From JAIYDJ01 sp031400505 (GTDB lineage Bacteria; Pseudomonadota; Alphaproteobacteria; Rhodobacterales; Rhodobacteraceae): a stretch of 40,458 nucleotides of DNA. The stretch is taken from the NCBI GenBank assembly GCA_031400505.1, contig JANNPZ010000041.1, positions 1-40,458 of the forward strand, read 5' to 3'. Each line of letters starts with the position of its first letter. The first letter of the stretch is position 1. This document shows positions 25,638-33,217 of the stretch, piece by piece. Made by a program: the position numbers and the translations under genes. Below the pieces are notes generated by a model. It did no database searches. It saw only the letters and a program-made list of their open reading frames with translations, and had not been told where the DNA came from.

Positions 25638-26421
25638 GGGGACCTCCATCGATGCGGTACCAACCGGTCACGATGGACCGAAGTTCGTTCAGCGGACCGG
25701 CCAGCAGGACCATGATCAGATGAAGGCCAAAAAACGCGACCAGCCCCAGCATCGCCAGAAAGTGCAGGCTGCGCGCCGATTGCCGCCCACCGAACAGATC
25801 GAGCAACCCGGGCATGATGGCGTTGAACCCGGGCGACATCGCAAGTCCTGTCAGGATGATCAGGGGGAACAACCCGAAGAGCACCCCCGCATAGGTCAGC
25901 TTTTGCATTACGTTGTACCGGGCGGCGTGGTGAAAGCGCAGCCGCAGGTGATCTGCAAGATCCCGCGGCAGCGCCCGCAGATCAGCCAAGGTCGGGATCA
26001 ACTGCCACAGATGGCCATTCACTGCGCTGGCCAGCCACCAGACCGCGAGCGTGATCACCAGCGCCCAGGCAAAAAAGAAGTGAATAACCCGCCCCGTGGC
26101 CAGCGAGGTTTTCGATGGAATCGTCAGCGCCTCGGGCAAGGCCCTTGCGTCGTTGCCAAACGCACCCAGAACACCCGTCGTGTCGAACGTCCAACGGCCA
26201 AGTGTCGTAATCCCGCGCAACGTGTCGCCGTCCTCGCGCGCCGTGATTTCAAAGAACGTGTTGTCATAGTCAAACCCCGACTCAAGCCCCCAATGCAGTG
26301 CCGGGTGGGCGTTGAAGATTTGCAGCCCGGTCAGTAACAAAAAGAACAGACAGACCGCCCAGACCCAATGGGTGATCCGCGTCAGCAGGCGTTGGCGAAA
26401 GACAAGTGGTCCTTTTGGCAT
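25630..26421 (-). CDS. membrane cytochrome b subunit
   Basis: 263 aa from ATG at 26421 with AAGGAG 6 nt upstream; the in-frame extension to 26550 lacks a site. About four membrane helices are visible (WVWAVCLFFLLLTGLQIF, HFFFAWALVITLAVWWLASA, GVLFGLFPLIILTGLAM, ALGLVAFFGLHLIMVLL-like). Histidines at helix ends (His18 in RITHW, RVIHFF, SLHFLA, FGLHL) are candidate haem ligands, as in the Ni,Fe-hydrogenase/formate dehydrogenase cytochrome b class. It would pass quinol electrons to or from the molybdoenzyme encoded right after it. This differs from MsrQ, which is a six-helix protein. An extramembrane loop follows helix 1. Confidence 0.88.
   Translation of the reverse strand: MPKGPLVFRQRLLTRITHWVWAVCLFFLLLTGLQIFNAHPALHWGLESGFDYDNTFFEITAREDGDTLRGITTLGRWTFDTTGVLGAFGNDARALPEALTIPSKTSLATGRVIHFFFAWALVITLAVWWLASAVNGHLWQLIPTLADLRALPRDLADHLRLRFHHAARYNVMQKLTYAGVLFGLFPLIILTGLAMSPGFNAIMPGLLDLFGGRQSARSLHFLAMLGLVAFFGLHLIMVLLAGPLNELRSIVTGWYRIDGGPHA
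25642..25647 (-). promoter_or_regulatory. ribosome binding site that fixes the molybdoenzyme start
   Basis: GGAGGT sits 4 nt before ATG 25637 and overlaps an upstream ATG (25649) that itself has no site. It lies inside the end of the cytochrome b coding region, so translation is coupled. Confidence 0.75.
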
Positions 26422-26585
26422 GGCGAACTCCTTGTTCGGGCACCAAGGATACGGCGGTATCCCCCGGACAGTTTCAGGGGAGGTGCAATTGGCCGCGACA
26501 TCGCCGGATTGCTTTTCGCGCCCCTCGGGCTTATCTGAGCCGGAGCCCATTTCAGGGACCTCATACGACGCAAAGGCCAGACCTG

Positions 26586-27491
26586 ATGAACTGGATTTCC
26601 AACTACGTTCGCCCCAAGATCAACTCGCTGTTCTCGCGGCGCGAAGTGCCCGAGAACCTGTGGACGAAGTGCCCTGAATGCGGAACCATGCGGTTTCATC
26701 GCGAATTGACCGACAACCAGAATGTCTGCACATCCTGCGAGCACCATATGGCGATCACGCCGCGTGACCGGTTCAAGGCATTGTTCGACCTGGGAATTTT
26801 TACCGAAGTCAAAGTTCCGGACGCGATGGTCGATCCGCTGCATTTTCGGGATCAGAAAAAGTACCCCGAACGCCTGAAGGCGGCCCAAAAGGCCAGTGGC
26901 GAAAAGGATGCCATGCTGGTTGCCGAAGGCGAGATACAGCGGACACCGATCATCGCCGTGGCCCAGGATTTCAGCTTTATGGCAGGCTCGATGGGCATGC
27001 ATGTCGGCAATGCGCTGATTGCCGCCGCACAGCGCGCGGTCGAGTTGAAACGGCCGCTCGTGCTGTTTTCGGCCGCCGGTGGCGCACGGATGCAAGAGGG
27101 GATCTTATCGCTGATGCAGATGCCGCGCACCACTGTGGCCGTGCAGATGCTGAAGGAAGCCCGGTTGCCCTATGTCGTCGTTCTGACCCATCCTACCACG
27201 GGGGGGGTGACGGCCAGTTATGCCATGCTGGGAGATGTGCAGATTGCCGAACCCAATGCGCTGATCTGTTTTGCCGGGCCCCGTGTCATCGAGCAAACCA
27301 TCCGCGAGAAATTGCCCGAAGGGTTTCAGCGGGCGGAATACCTTCTGGATCACGGGATGCTGGACCGGGTTACGCACCGCAAGGTATTGAAGGAAGAACT
27401 GGTGACCATCCTTCGAATGCTGACCGCCCAGTCTGCCGCAATCAAGGGCGATCTTCCTGCACCAGAACCTGCGGCAGTCGTACCTGCATGA
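26586..27491 (+). CDS. accD: acetyl-CoA carboxylase carboxyltransferase subunit beta
   Basis: 301 aa. With AccA it moves the carboxyl group from biotin to acetyl-CoA, giving malonyl-CoA for fatty acid synthesis. The N-terminal zinc ribbon has Cys29, Cys32, Cys48 and Cys51 (KCPECG and CTSCE). The carboxyltransferase core has SFMAGSMGMHVGNAL, VLFSAAGGARMQEGILSLMQ and LTHPTTGGVTASYAMLGD, the oxyanion and biotin-CoA sites. CFAGPRVIEQTIREKLPEGF is conserved late. ATG 26586 was picked because the earlier in-frame codons add unrelated sequence. Stop overlaps folC by ATGA. Confidence 0.97.
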   Translation: MNWISNYVRPKINSLFSRREVPENLWTKCPECGTMRFHRELTDNQNVCTSCEHHMAITPRDRFKALFDLGIFTEVKVPDAMVDPLHFRDQKKYPERLKAAQKASGEKDAMLVAEGEIQRTPIIAVAQDFSFMAGSMGMHVGNALIAAAQRAVELKRPLVLFSAAGGARMQEGILSLMQMPRTTVAVQMLKEARLPYVVVLTHPTTGGVTASYAMLGDVQIAEPNALICFAGPRVIEQTIREKLPEGFQRAEYLLDHGMLDRVTHRKVLKEELVTILRMLTAQSAAIKGDLPAPEPAAVVPA

Positions 27492-28753
27492 CGTCTGACG
27501 CGTTCCTTGACCGGATGATGACCCTGCACCCCAAGGTCATCGATCTGACGCTGAACCGGGTGCACCGGTTGCTCGCGGCATTGGGCAACCCCGAGCGGCG
27601 CTTGCCCCCGGTCGTGCATATCGCAGGTACCAATGGCAAAGGATCGACACAGGCCATGATGCGCGCCGGGCTCGAGGCGTCGGGCGCTGTGGTGCATGCC
27701 TACACCTCTCCACATCTGGCGCGTTTTCATGAACGTATCCGGCTGGCTGGCACATTGATTTCGGAACCGGCGCTGACCGCACTGCTGGACGAATGCGTGA
27801 CGGCGAATGGAGCGGACGCAATTACATTCTTTGAGATTACCACTTGTGCGGCGCTGTTGGCCTTTGCGCGGGTGCAGGCCGACTGGACGCTGCTGGAGGT
27901 CGGACTGGGCGGGCGTCTGGATGCCACGAATGTCGTGGATGTACCAAGGCTGACTGTCATCACGCCGGTGTCGATCGACCACCAGCAGTATCTGGGCGAA
28001 ACGCTGCCTGAAATTGCGGCCGAAAAGGCAGGCATTCTGAAACGCGGGGTGCCGTGTGTGGTCGGCCCGCAAGACCCCGCCGGACTTGCGGTGATCGAGG
28101 CGCGGGCGGCACGGCTTGGCGCGCCGTTGTTGGTACGCGGTCAACACTGGCATGCGTTCGAAGATCGTGGCCGGTTGATCTTTCAGGATGAAACCGGGCT
28201 TCTTGATCTGCCGTTGCCCAATCTGCCCGGCCCGCATCAGATCGACAACGCAGGGGCCGCGCTGGCGGCGCTGCGTCATCTCGGGATGGGGGAAGATGCT
28301 TGCGAGGCCGCAGTGACCCGCGCCTTCTGGCCTGCGCGGATGCAGCGGTTGCGGGCGGGGCCGTTGGTGGATCTGGCCCCGAAGATCGAGTTGTGGCTGG
28401 ACGGCGGGCACAATCCCGCAGGTGGGGCCGCGATTGCCGCAACCCTGGCCCGGATGCCGGCACGTGACACGCATCTGATCTGCGGCATGCTGAACACCAA
28501 GGACGTGCGGGGGTACATGTTGCCGCTCGCGGGGCATGCGGTGCGTCTGCACGCGGTCACCATCCCCGGCGAGCGCAACACTTTGCCCGCCGAGGTGACC
28601 CGCGATGCCGCGCTGTCGGCTGGGCTGGACGGCGTCACTGCGCCATCGGTCGCCGAGGCATTGGCCACGATCGCGGCAAGTTCGCCTGAAGCAAGGGTGT
28701 TGATCTGCGGTTCGCTGTACCTCGCGGGGGCAGTTCTGCGCGAAAACGGCTGA
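27488..28753 (+). CDS. folC: bifunctional dihydrofolate/folylpolyglutamate synthase
   Basis: 421 aa. It joins dihydropteroate to Glu and extends the polyglutamate tail of folates with ATP, in the cytosol. VVHIAGTNGKGSTQAM at about 42-57 is the ATP-binding P-loop. YTSPHLARFHERIRLAG, FFEITTCAALLAFARV and LEVGLGGRLDATNVVD are Mur-ligase-fold motifs of FolC; SIDHQQYLGETLPEIAAEKA follows. LDGGHNPAGGAAI marks the C-terminal domain. The ATGA overlap with accD shows one operon, the usual arrangement in this group. Confidence 0.96.
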   Translation: MTSDAFLDRMMTLHPKVIDLTLNRVHRLLAALGNPERRLPPVVHIAGTNGKGSTQAMMRAGLEASGAVVHAYTSPHLARFHERIRLAGTLISEPALTALLDECVTANGADAITFFEITTCAALLAFARVQADWTLLEVGLGGRLDATNVVDVPRLTVITPVSIDHQQYLGETLPEIAAEKAGILKRGVPCVVGPQDPAGLAVIEARAARLGAPLLVRGQHWHAFEDRGRLIFQDETGLLDLPLPNLPGPHQIDNAGAALAALRHLGMGEDACEAAVTRAFWPARMQRLRAGPLVDLAPKIELWLDGGHNPAGGAAIAATLARMPARDTHLICGMLNTKDVRGYMLPLAGHAVRLHAVTIPGERNTLPAEVTRDAALSAGLDGVTAPSVAEALATIAASSPEARVLICGSLYLAGAVLRENG

Positions 28754-28815
28754 GTTTCCCGAAATCCGCCATATTCCTTGGTCAACCTGACACAGGATCA
28801 ACCGGCGGGACCGTG

Positions 28816-29508
28816 ATGATACAGGGTTTTCTTGCGCACAACGCCCCCGTGGCAGTGTTTGTGGACGGCGACAATCTTGGGCATGATCATGCCGAGGCCA
28901 TTCTTGACGAAGCAGCTTTGCATGGTCGGCTGACGTTGCGCCGGGTCTACGGAAACATGACACTGGCAAGGGAGTGGGGCGCGGACCCACGCTTTGCCGC
29001 GCATCACGCAACGTCTGCCGGCGGCAAGAACAACGCCGATATCCGGCTTGTGATCGACGCCATGGAACATGCATTGGCTGGGCACGCGCGGGTGTTCGTG
29101 ATTGCGTCGAACGACGGCGATTTCGGCCCGCTCGCGGTGCGGCTTCAGGAGTTGGGGCATCTGGTTGTGGGGATTGGCGGGGCCAGACCGGCGCGGGGCT
29201 TCGAGGTGGGTTGTTCGCGCTTTCTCAGGCTGCACTCAAAGGTCGAAGTCCCCCAGCCGCCCATTTTGCCGAAGATGAACAAGATCGAAAGCGCCATTAT
29301 CGCGTTGATGGTCGATTTCGACAAAACCACGCGTCGCATTCCGATGGCCGAACTTGGACCGAGAATGTTCAGGCAGCATGGTATCAAGCTGGACGGAACT
29401 GGGTCGTCATCCTGGGGCGCCTATATCGGCAAACGCCCCCATCTGTTCGCGCGAGAGGGACGCGGCCAGAAGGCTGCCGCATGGCCCAGCGACCCTCTGC
29501 CCCACTGA
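28816..29508 (+). CDS. NYN-domain protein with C-terminal LOTUS/OST-HTH domain
   Basis: 230 aa from ATG at 28816; a GTG one codon earlier is possible. The N-terminal domain is a PIN-like NYN nuclease: VAVFVDGDNLG with Asp17 and Asp19, NNADIRLVIDAMEHAL, and ASNDGDFGPLAVRLQELGH supply the acidic residues of the putative metal site. Residues about 150-215 (KIESAIIALMVDFDKTTRRI, MAELGPRMFRQHGIKLDG, WGAYIGKRPHLF) match the winged-helix LOTUS/OST-HTH fold that binds RNA. The family (LabA/DUF88-like) is presumed to cleave or bind RNA, but bacterial substrates are unknown. It follows folC by 62 bp and precedes the GT39-like gene, all on one strand. Confidence 0.88.
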   Translation: MIQGFLAHNAPVAVFVDGDNLGHDHAEAILDEAALHGRLTLRRVYGNMTLAREWGADPRFAAHHATSAGGKNNADIRLVIDAMEHALAGHARVFVIASNDGDFGPLAVRLQELGHLVVGIGGARPARGFEVGCSRFLRLHSKVEVPQPPILPKMNKIESAIIALMVDFDKTTRRIPMAELGPRMFRQHGIKLDGTGSSSWGAYIGKRPHLFAREGRGQKAAAWPSDPLPH

Positions 29509-29587
29509 CCGCTTGCCCTGAAGCGGCAGTTCAAGGTTCCTTTTCCCGGCCTGCGCCCCTATATCGCGCTTGTCCCGGGGGGTGCGC

Positions 29588-31174
29588 ATGTTCGGACGGA
29601 TCGACACATTCATTTTGCGGTTGCCCGGTCTTTGGCTGGCGCTGGTGCTGACGGCACTGGTGGCGATGCCCGGCTTTTTCACGCTTCCCCCGGTAGACCG
29701 CGACGAGGCGCGATTTGCGCAAGCCTCGGCGCAGATGCTGGCGTCGGGTGATTTCATCGACATCCGGTTGGGGGACGACACGCGCTACAAGAAACCCGTA
29801 GGGATCTATTGGTTGCAGACGATCTCGGCTGCGGTCACCGGGGCGGAAACCGAAATATGGGCCTACCGAATCGTGTCGTTGCTGGGCGCGCTGGTGGCCG
29901 TGGGCTTTACCCATGCCACGGCGCGCCTGGTCTTGCCTGCGGGGCCATCGCTGGTGGCGGCGGTGATGCTGGGCGCATGTCTGCTGGTGGGCGCAGAGGC
30001 GCGGCTTGCCAAGACAGACGCGGCGCTGCTTGCGGCGATCATGGCGGGGCAATATGCGCTTGCGCGGCTTTGGCTGCCGCTGGGGCGTGCACAGCGGCCG
30101 ACCCTGTCTTTTGGATGGGCGATGGGTTTTTGGCTGGCACAAGCTGCCGCCATCCTGATCAAGGGGCCGATCGGCCCGATGGTGGCCGTCTTTACCGTTG
30201 CCGGTCTTTGCGTGTTGCGCCGCGATTCCCGGGCGTTGCGGGCCCTTCGGCCGTTGCCGGGGTTGGTCTTTATGTTGGCGCTGGTGCTGCCCTGGCTGAT
30301 CGCGATCACGATCCGGTCGGACGGTGCGTTCTGGCAAGCCTCGGTCGGGGCGGACATGCTGGCCAAGATCGCGACCGGGCAAGAGAACCACGGCGCGCCG
30401 CCGGGCACCTATCTGGTGCTGGTCTGGGCCACGTTCTGGCCGGGGTCGCTGTTGCTGGCGGCCTGCATTCCGGCGCTGCGGCGGGCCGGGGGGCGTGATG
30501 CGTTGGTGCAGTTCGCGCTGATCTGGGCGGTTCCGGTTTGGATCGTGTTCGAGTTTACCGCGACCAAACTGGTGCATTATGTTCTTCCGGCCTATCCGGC
30601 ACTGGCACTTGTGGCGGCCTGGGGGTTGCTGGTGCCGCCACGGCCTGCGATTGCCGGTCTGCTTTGCGTTGTGCCCTTTGGGGTGCTTGTGGCATTGGGT
30701 TGGGCTGCGGCGGATCTTGGCTTTGCCTTGCCGGCGACGCTGTGGGTCGGCGGGGCCGGGCTGTTGCTGGCTGTGACAGTGATCCTTAGGGCCTATGCGC
30801 GGCGTCACCTTGGCAGCCTTGCTGTGGCACTGGCGGTGGGTGGTGTTGCGCTGGGCATCGGCGTGTTCAGCAGTCTGGCGCGGTTTGCGCCGCTATGGCC
30901 TGCAGTGCCGCTGGCAAAAATCGTGGCGGATCATCCGTCTTGCGGCGTGCTGGTTGCGGGCTATGGCGAGCCGTCGGTGATCTTTCTGACGCAGAACCGG
31001 GTACGATTTGTCGATGTGGCGGGGGCGCTTGCGGGGTTTGCGGCACCCGGTTGTCAGGTCATCGCACTGCCGGCTTCGGATGCGCCGCCGCAAGCTGTTC
31101 CTGTGACACAGATCGACGCGATCAACATCGGCAATGGCAAGCCTTTGTCGCTACAGGTTTTCGTCAAGCCTTGA
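29588..31174 (+). CDS. GT39/ArnT-like membrane glycosyltransferase
   Basis: 528 aa from ATG at 29588 behind a GGGGGG run; a TTG six codons upstream is less likely. At least ten hydrophobic segments are visible. LPPVDRDEARFAQASAQML near the start holds the Asp-Glu pair (Asp39, Glu40) of the first periplasmic loop, catalytic in PMT/ArnT-type enzymes. DIRLGDDTRYKKPVGIYWLQ is the next conserved loop. These enzymes use polyprenyl-phosphate sugars to modify lipid A, glycans or proteins on the periplasmic side. The acceptor is unknown. The end overlaps the convergent tetR gene by 11 bp. Confidence 0.88.
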   Translation: MFGRIDTFILRLPGLWLALVLTALVAMPGFFTLPPVDRDEARFAQASAQMLASGDFIDIRLGDDTRYKKPVGIYWLQTISAAVTGAETEIWAYRIVSLLGALVAVGFTHATARLVLPAGPSLVAAVMLGACLLVGAEARLAKTDAALLAAIMAGQYALARLWLPLGRAQRPTLSFGWAMGFWLAQAAAILIKGPIGPMVAVFTVAGLCVLRRDSRALRALRPLPGLVFMLALVLPWLIAITIRSDGAFWQASVGADMLAKIATGQENHGAPPGTYLVLVWATFWPGSLLLAACIPALRRAGGRDALVQFALIWAVPVWIVFEFTATKLVHYVLPAYPALALVAAWGLLVPPRPAIAGLLCVVPFGVLVALGWAAADLGFALPATLWVGGAGLLLAVTVILRAYARRHLGSLAVALAVGGVALGIGVFSSLARFAPLWPAVPLAKIVADHPSCGVLVAGYGEPSVIFLTQNRVRFVDVAGALAGFAAPGCQVIALPASDAPPQAVPVTQIDAINIGNGKPLSLQVFVKP

Positions 31175-31787
31175 CCCCGTAGCACGCCATGAACATCGCC
31201 ACCGCGCCTTCGATGGTGCGGGTCAGATCGCGCCCGCTGCAGCACTGCTCTCCGCCAAAGATCAGCCTGTCCTGAATGTCGGCCTTGCACAGTTGCGCGA
31301 ACTGGTCGGCGGCCAGGCAGAAGTCGTCGATCTTCAATTCGCCCCGGCCGACCGCCTGGCGCAAGTAGCATGACAGACGGTCCCGGATCAGCAACGGGCC
31401 TGAATGATAGAACTCTTGTGCCATGGCGGGAAAGTTTTCGGACTCTGCCACCGCGACCCGAAACATCCGCGTTCCGATATCCGACATCATGAAAGCGACA
31501 ATTCGTTCTGCCGCCGCCTGCAACACCTGCGCTACCGGGGCAGTGTCGCTGATCAACGCCTCGGCTTCGTCCGCGGCGCGCCGGCATTCGGCCTTGGCGA
31601 CTTCGAGAAACAGCAGGCGTTTGTCGGGAAAATAGCTGTAAAGAGTAGCTTTTGACACGCCGGCCGCGCGCGCAATGTCATCGACGGATGCTCTTTCGTA
31701 GCCGTCCCGCATAAAGATCGACTGCGCACCCACAATCACCTGATCATACTTGCGTCCACGGCGGATGGTCTGTGCTGTCACGGTCAT
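31164..31787 (-). CDS. TetR/AcrR-family transcriptional regulator
   Basis: 207 aa from ATG at 31787 behind AAGGGG; a longer frame to 31835 is rejected. The N-terminal helix-turn-helix reads ASVDDIARAAGVSKATLYSY followed by FPDKRLLF, standard for TetR. The C-terminal ligand-binding half (FAQLCKADIQDRLIFGGEQC) resembles the AefR-like TetR_C group, with adjacent cysteines (CC) that could sense redox or metals; this is speculation. It lies 55 bp behind a tiny exported-protein gene and is probably co-transcribed from the promoter at 32052-32080, bracketed by two palindromes that fit autoregulation. Confidence 0.9.
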   Translation of the reverse strand: MTVTAQTIRRGRKYDQVIVGAQSIFMRDGYERASVDDIARAAGVSKATLYSYFPDKRLLFLEVAKAECRRAADEAEALISDTAPVAQVLQAAAERIVAFMMSDIGTRMFRVAVAESENFPAMAQEFYHSGPLLIRDRLSCYLRQAVGRGELKIDDFCLAADQFAQLCKADIQDRLIFGGEQCCSGRDLTRTIEGAVAMFMACYGVKA

Positions 31788-31842
31788 CGGCGTCCCCTTG
31801 GCCCGATCATAGACCAAGGGGCCGTGTTGCGGCAAGCGGTGG

Positions 31843-32013
31843 TCAGTCTGGTGTTTTGACAGTCGCCACGGGGACGGGGCCAGCCGTCGACTGCGTCACG
31901 GCTCCCTCGATCTGCGGATATGTCAGGTTGGGCAGGTCAAGCAGAAAGCCGGTTGCAAGCGCGGGGGTGGCGATCAGTGCGGCTGCGACGGCAAGCAGAA
32001 TATGACGTTTCAT
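31843..32013 (-). CDS. small exported protein of unknown function
   Basis: 56 aa from ATG at 32013, with GGAG 7 nt upstream. A clear Sec signal peptide (MKRHILLAVAAALIATPALA) leaves a mature peptide of about 36 residues beginning TGFLLDLPNLTYPQ and ending VATVKTPD. No cysteine, no membrane anchor, no known motif. It is the first gene behind the palindrome-flanked promoter, with tetR second. The signal peptide, the ribosome site and the promoter geometry make it a real gene rather than a chance frame. Role unknown; a periplasmic accessory or sensor ligand is a guess. Confidence 0.7.
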   Translation of the reverse strand: MKRHILLAVAAALIATPALATGFLLDLPNLTYPQIEGAVTQSTAGPVPVATVKTPD

Positions 32014-32028
32014 GACAGTCTCCATATC

Positions 32029-32044
32029 TGAACCACTCGGTTCA
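32029..32044. promoter_or_regulatory. palindromic operator 1 (TetR-type)
   Basis: TGAACC-ACTC-GGTTCA, a perfect 6-4-6 inverted repeat. It covers the expected transcription start of the exported-protein/tetR unit and lies 15 bp before ATG 32013. It shares TGAACY-N4-RGTTCA with operator 2. Confidence 0.75.
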
Positions 32045-32051
32045 CTTTTCG

Positions 32052-32080
32052 AATATGGACCGGCCCGATCGACTTTTCAA
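32052..32080 (-). promoter_or_regulatory. sigma-70-type promoter for the exported-protein/tetR unit
   Basis: On the minus strand: TTGAAA (-35, 32075-32080), 17 bp spacer, CATATT (-10, 32052-32057). The -35 matches consensus at five of six positions and the -10 at four. Operator 1 lies just downstream and operator 2 just upstream. Confidence 0.65.
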
Positions 32081-32087
32081 GCATAAA

Positions 32088-32103
32088 TGAACTGGAAAGT
32101 TCA
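32088..32103. promoter_or_regulatory. palindromic operator 2 (TetR-type)
   Basis: TGAACT-GGAA-AGTTCA, a perfect 6-4-6 inverted repeat, upstream of the -35 of the minus-strand promoter. Its centre is 59 bp from that of operator 1. It is also 10 bp ahead of the putative -35 of mbfA, so it could act on both sides. Confidence 0.72.
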
Positions 32104-32113
32104 GATTTCGGCA

Positions 32114-32141
32114 TTGCCCGCAGATTGAGGCCCGCTACATT
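32114..32141 (+). promoter_or_regulatory. candidate promoter of the mbfA-like gene
   Basis: TTGCCC at 32114-32119, a 16 bp spacer and TACATT at 32136-32141. The match to consensus is moderate. The -10 overlaps the left arm of the palindrome at 32140-32154. Confidence 0.45.
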
Positions 32142-32154
32142 GGAATCATTCCAA
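32140..32154. promoter_or_regulatory. Irr-box-like palindrome over the mbfA start region
   Basis: TTGGAAT-C-ATTCCAA, a perfect 7-1-7 inverted repeat ending 3 bp before the AGGAG ribosome site. Its shape resembles the iron control element bound by Irr (core like TTxGAA...TTCxAA), which represses mbfA in rhizobia. Binding here would block the -10/+1 region. Confidence 0.6.
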
Positions 32155-32169
32155 ACTAGGAGTTCCGCC

Positions 32170-33147
32170 TTGATTCCGGGCTTTTCCAACCGCCGCCACT
32201 TTTCCGATCTGTCAGAGCAAGAGGTTCTGGCCCTTGCGATTTCGTCCGAAGAAGACGACGCGCAGATCTATCGCAGCTATGCCGAACGGCTGCGGGCCGG
32301 CTATGCCGCCACCGCTGCCGTATTCGACGGGATGGCGGCCGAGGAGGATGGCCATCGTCAACGCCTGATTGCCCTGCACAAGATGCGATTTGGCACCGTC
32401 ATTCCTTTGATCCGGCGCGAACATGTGGCGGGGTTCTATGCGCGCCGCCCGGTCTGGCTGGCCAAGACGCTGAGCCTTGAGACGATCCGGGCAGAGGCGC
32501 GGGGAATGGAGGCGCAGGCGGCGGCGTTCTATCTGCGCGCGGCGGCCCGGACGACCGATGCCGACACCCGCAAACTGCTGGGCGATCTGGCTGCCGCCGA
32601 GGCGGGGCATGAACGCCATGCCGAGGGGCTGGAGGCCGCACATCTGCCCGAAGACGCCCGCAGCGCCGAGGATTTCAACGCGCGTCGGCAGTTCATCCTG
32701 ACCTGGGTGCAGCCGGGGCTGGCGGGGTTGATGGACGGGTCAGTGTCCACACTCGCCCCGATCTTTGCGACCGCCTTTGCCACGCAAGATACCTGGACGA
32801 CGTTTCTGGTCGGCACGGCGGCGTCGGTCGGGGCGGGGATCTCGATGGGGTTCACCGAAGCAGCACACGACGATGGCGTGCTGTCGGGGCGGGGTGCACC
32901 GTGGAAACGGGGGATGGCGTCAGGGGTTATGACGACGCTGGGCGGGATGGGGCACGCGCTGCCCTATCTGATCGGGGACTTCTGGACGGCGACGGGCATT
33001 GCAATGGCTGTGGTGTTCGTCGAATTGTGGGCGATTGCCTGGATTCAGAACCGGTTCATGGAGACGCCGTTCTGGAGGGCGGCCTTGCAGGTGGTGGTCG
33101 GCGGCGCGCTGGTCTTTGCGGCGGGGGTGTTGATCGGGGGCGGGTGA
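32170..33147 (+). CDS. mbfA: ferritin-VIT1 membrane iron exporter (MbfA-like)
   Basis: 325 aa from a TTG at 32170, fixed by AGGAG (32158-32162) 7 nt upstream; the protein starts MIPGFSNRRHFSDLSEQEVL. The N-terminal half is a ferritin-like (rubrerythrin) four-helix domain with iron ligands in SSEEDD (27-28), EEDGH (Glu59, His62), GMEAQ (Glu114) and EAGHERH (Glu144, His147). From about 175 to the end is a VIT1/CCC1-type membrane domain (QPGLAGLMDGSVSTLAPIFA, ASVGAGISMGFTEAAHDDG). This is the build of MbfA, the inner-membrane iron exporter that protects from iron and peroxide stress, repressed by Irr under low iron in relatives. A broken copy of its tail lies at 33909-34156. Confidence 0.93.
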   Translation: MIPGFSNRRHFSDLSEQEVLALAISSEEDDAQIYRSYAERLRAGYAATAAVFDGMAAEEDGHRQRLIALHKMRFGTVIPLIRREHVAGFYARRPVWLAKTLSLETIRAEARGMEAQAAAFYLRAAARTTDADTRKLLGDLAAAEAGHERHAEGLEAAHLPEDARSAEDFNARRQFILTWVQPGLAGLMDGSVSTLAPIFATAFATQDTWTTFLVGTAASVGAGISMGFTEAAHDDGVLSGRGAPWKRGMASGVMTTLGGMGHALPYLIGDFWTATGIAMAVVFVELWAIAWIQNRFMETPFWRAALQVVVGGALVFAAGVLIGGG

Positions 33148-33217
33148 GGCGGCCTCTTGGCGGCGGGGGTTCCTCTGCTAGGGTGCGCATGCGGGGCTTG
33201 GAGCGACAGGGGGAGAC

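Noticed and set aside
27350..29074. 574-codon minus-strand open frame
   Set aside because: Lies antisense to accD, folC and the NYN gene, has no motif and low-complexity Arg/Gln/Pro content; a by-product of GC-rich codons.
29531..30808. 425-codon minus-strand open frame
   Set aside because: Antisense to the GT39-like gene; Gln/Arg/Pro-rich with no fold.
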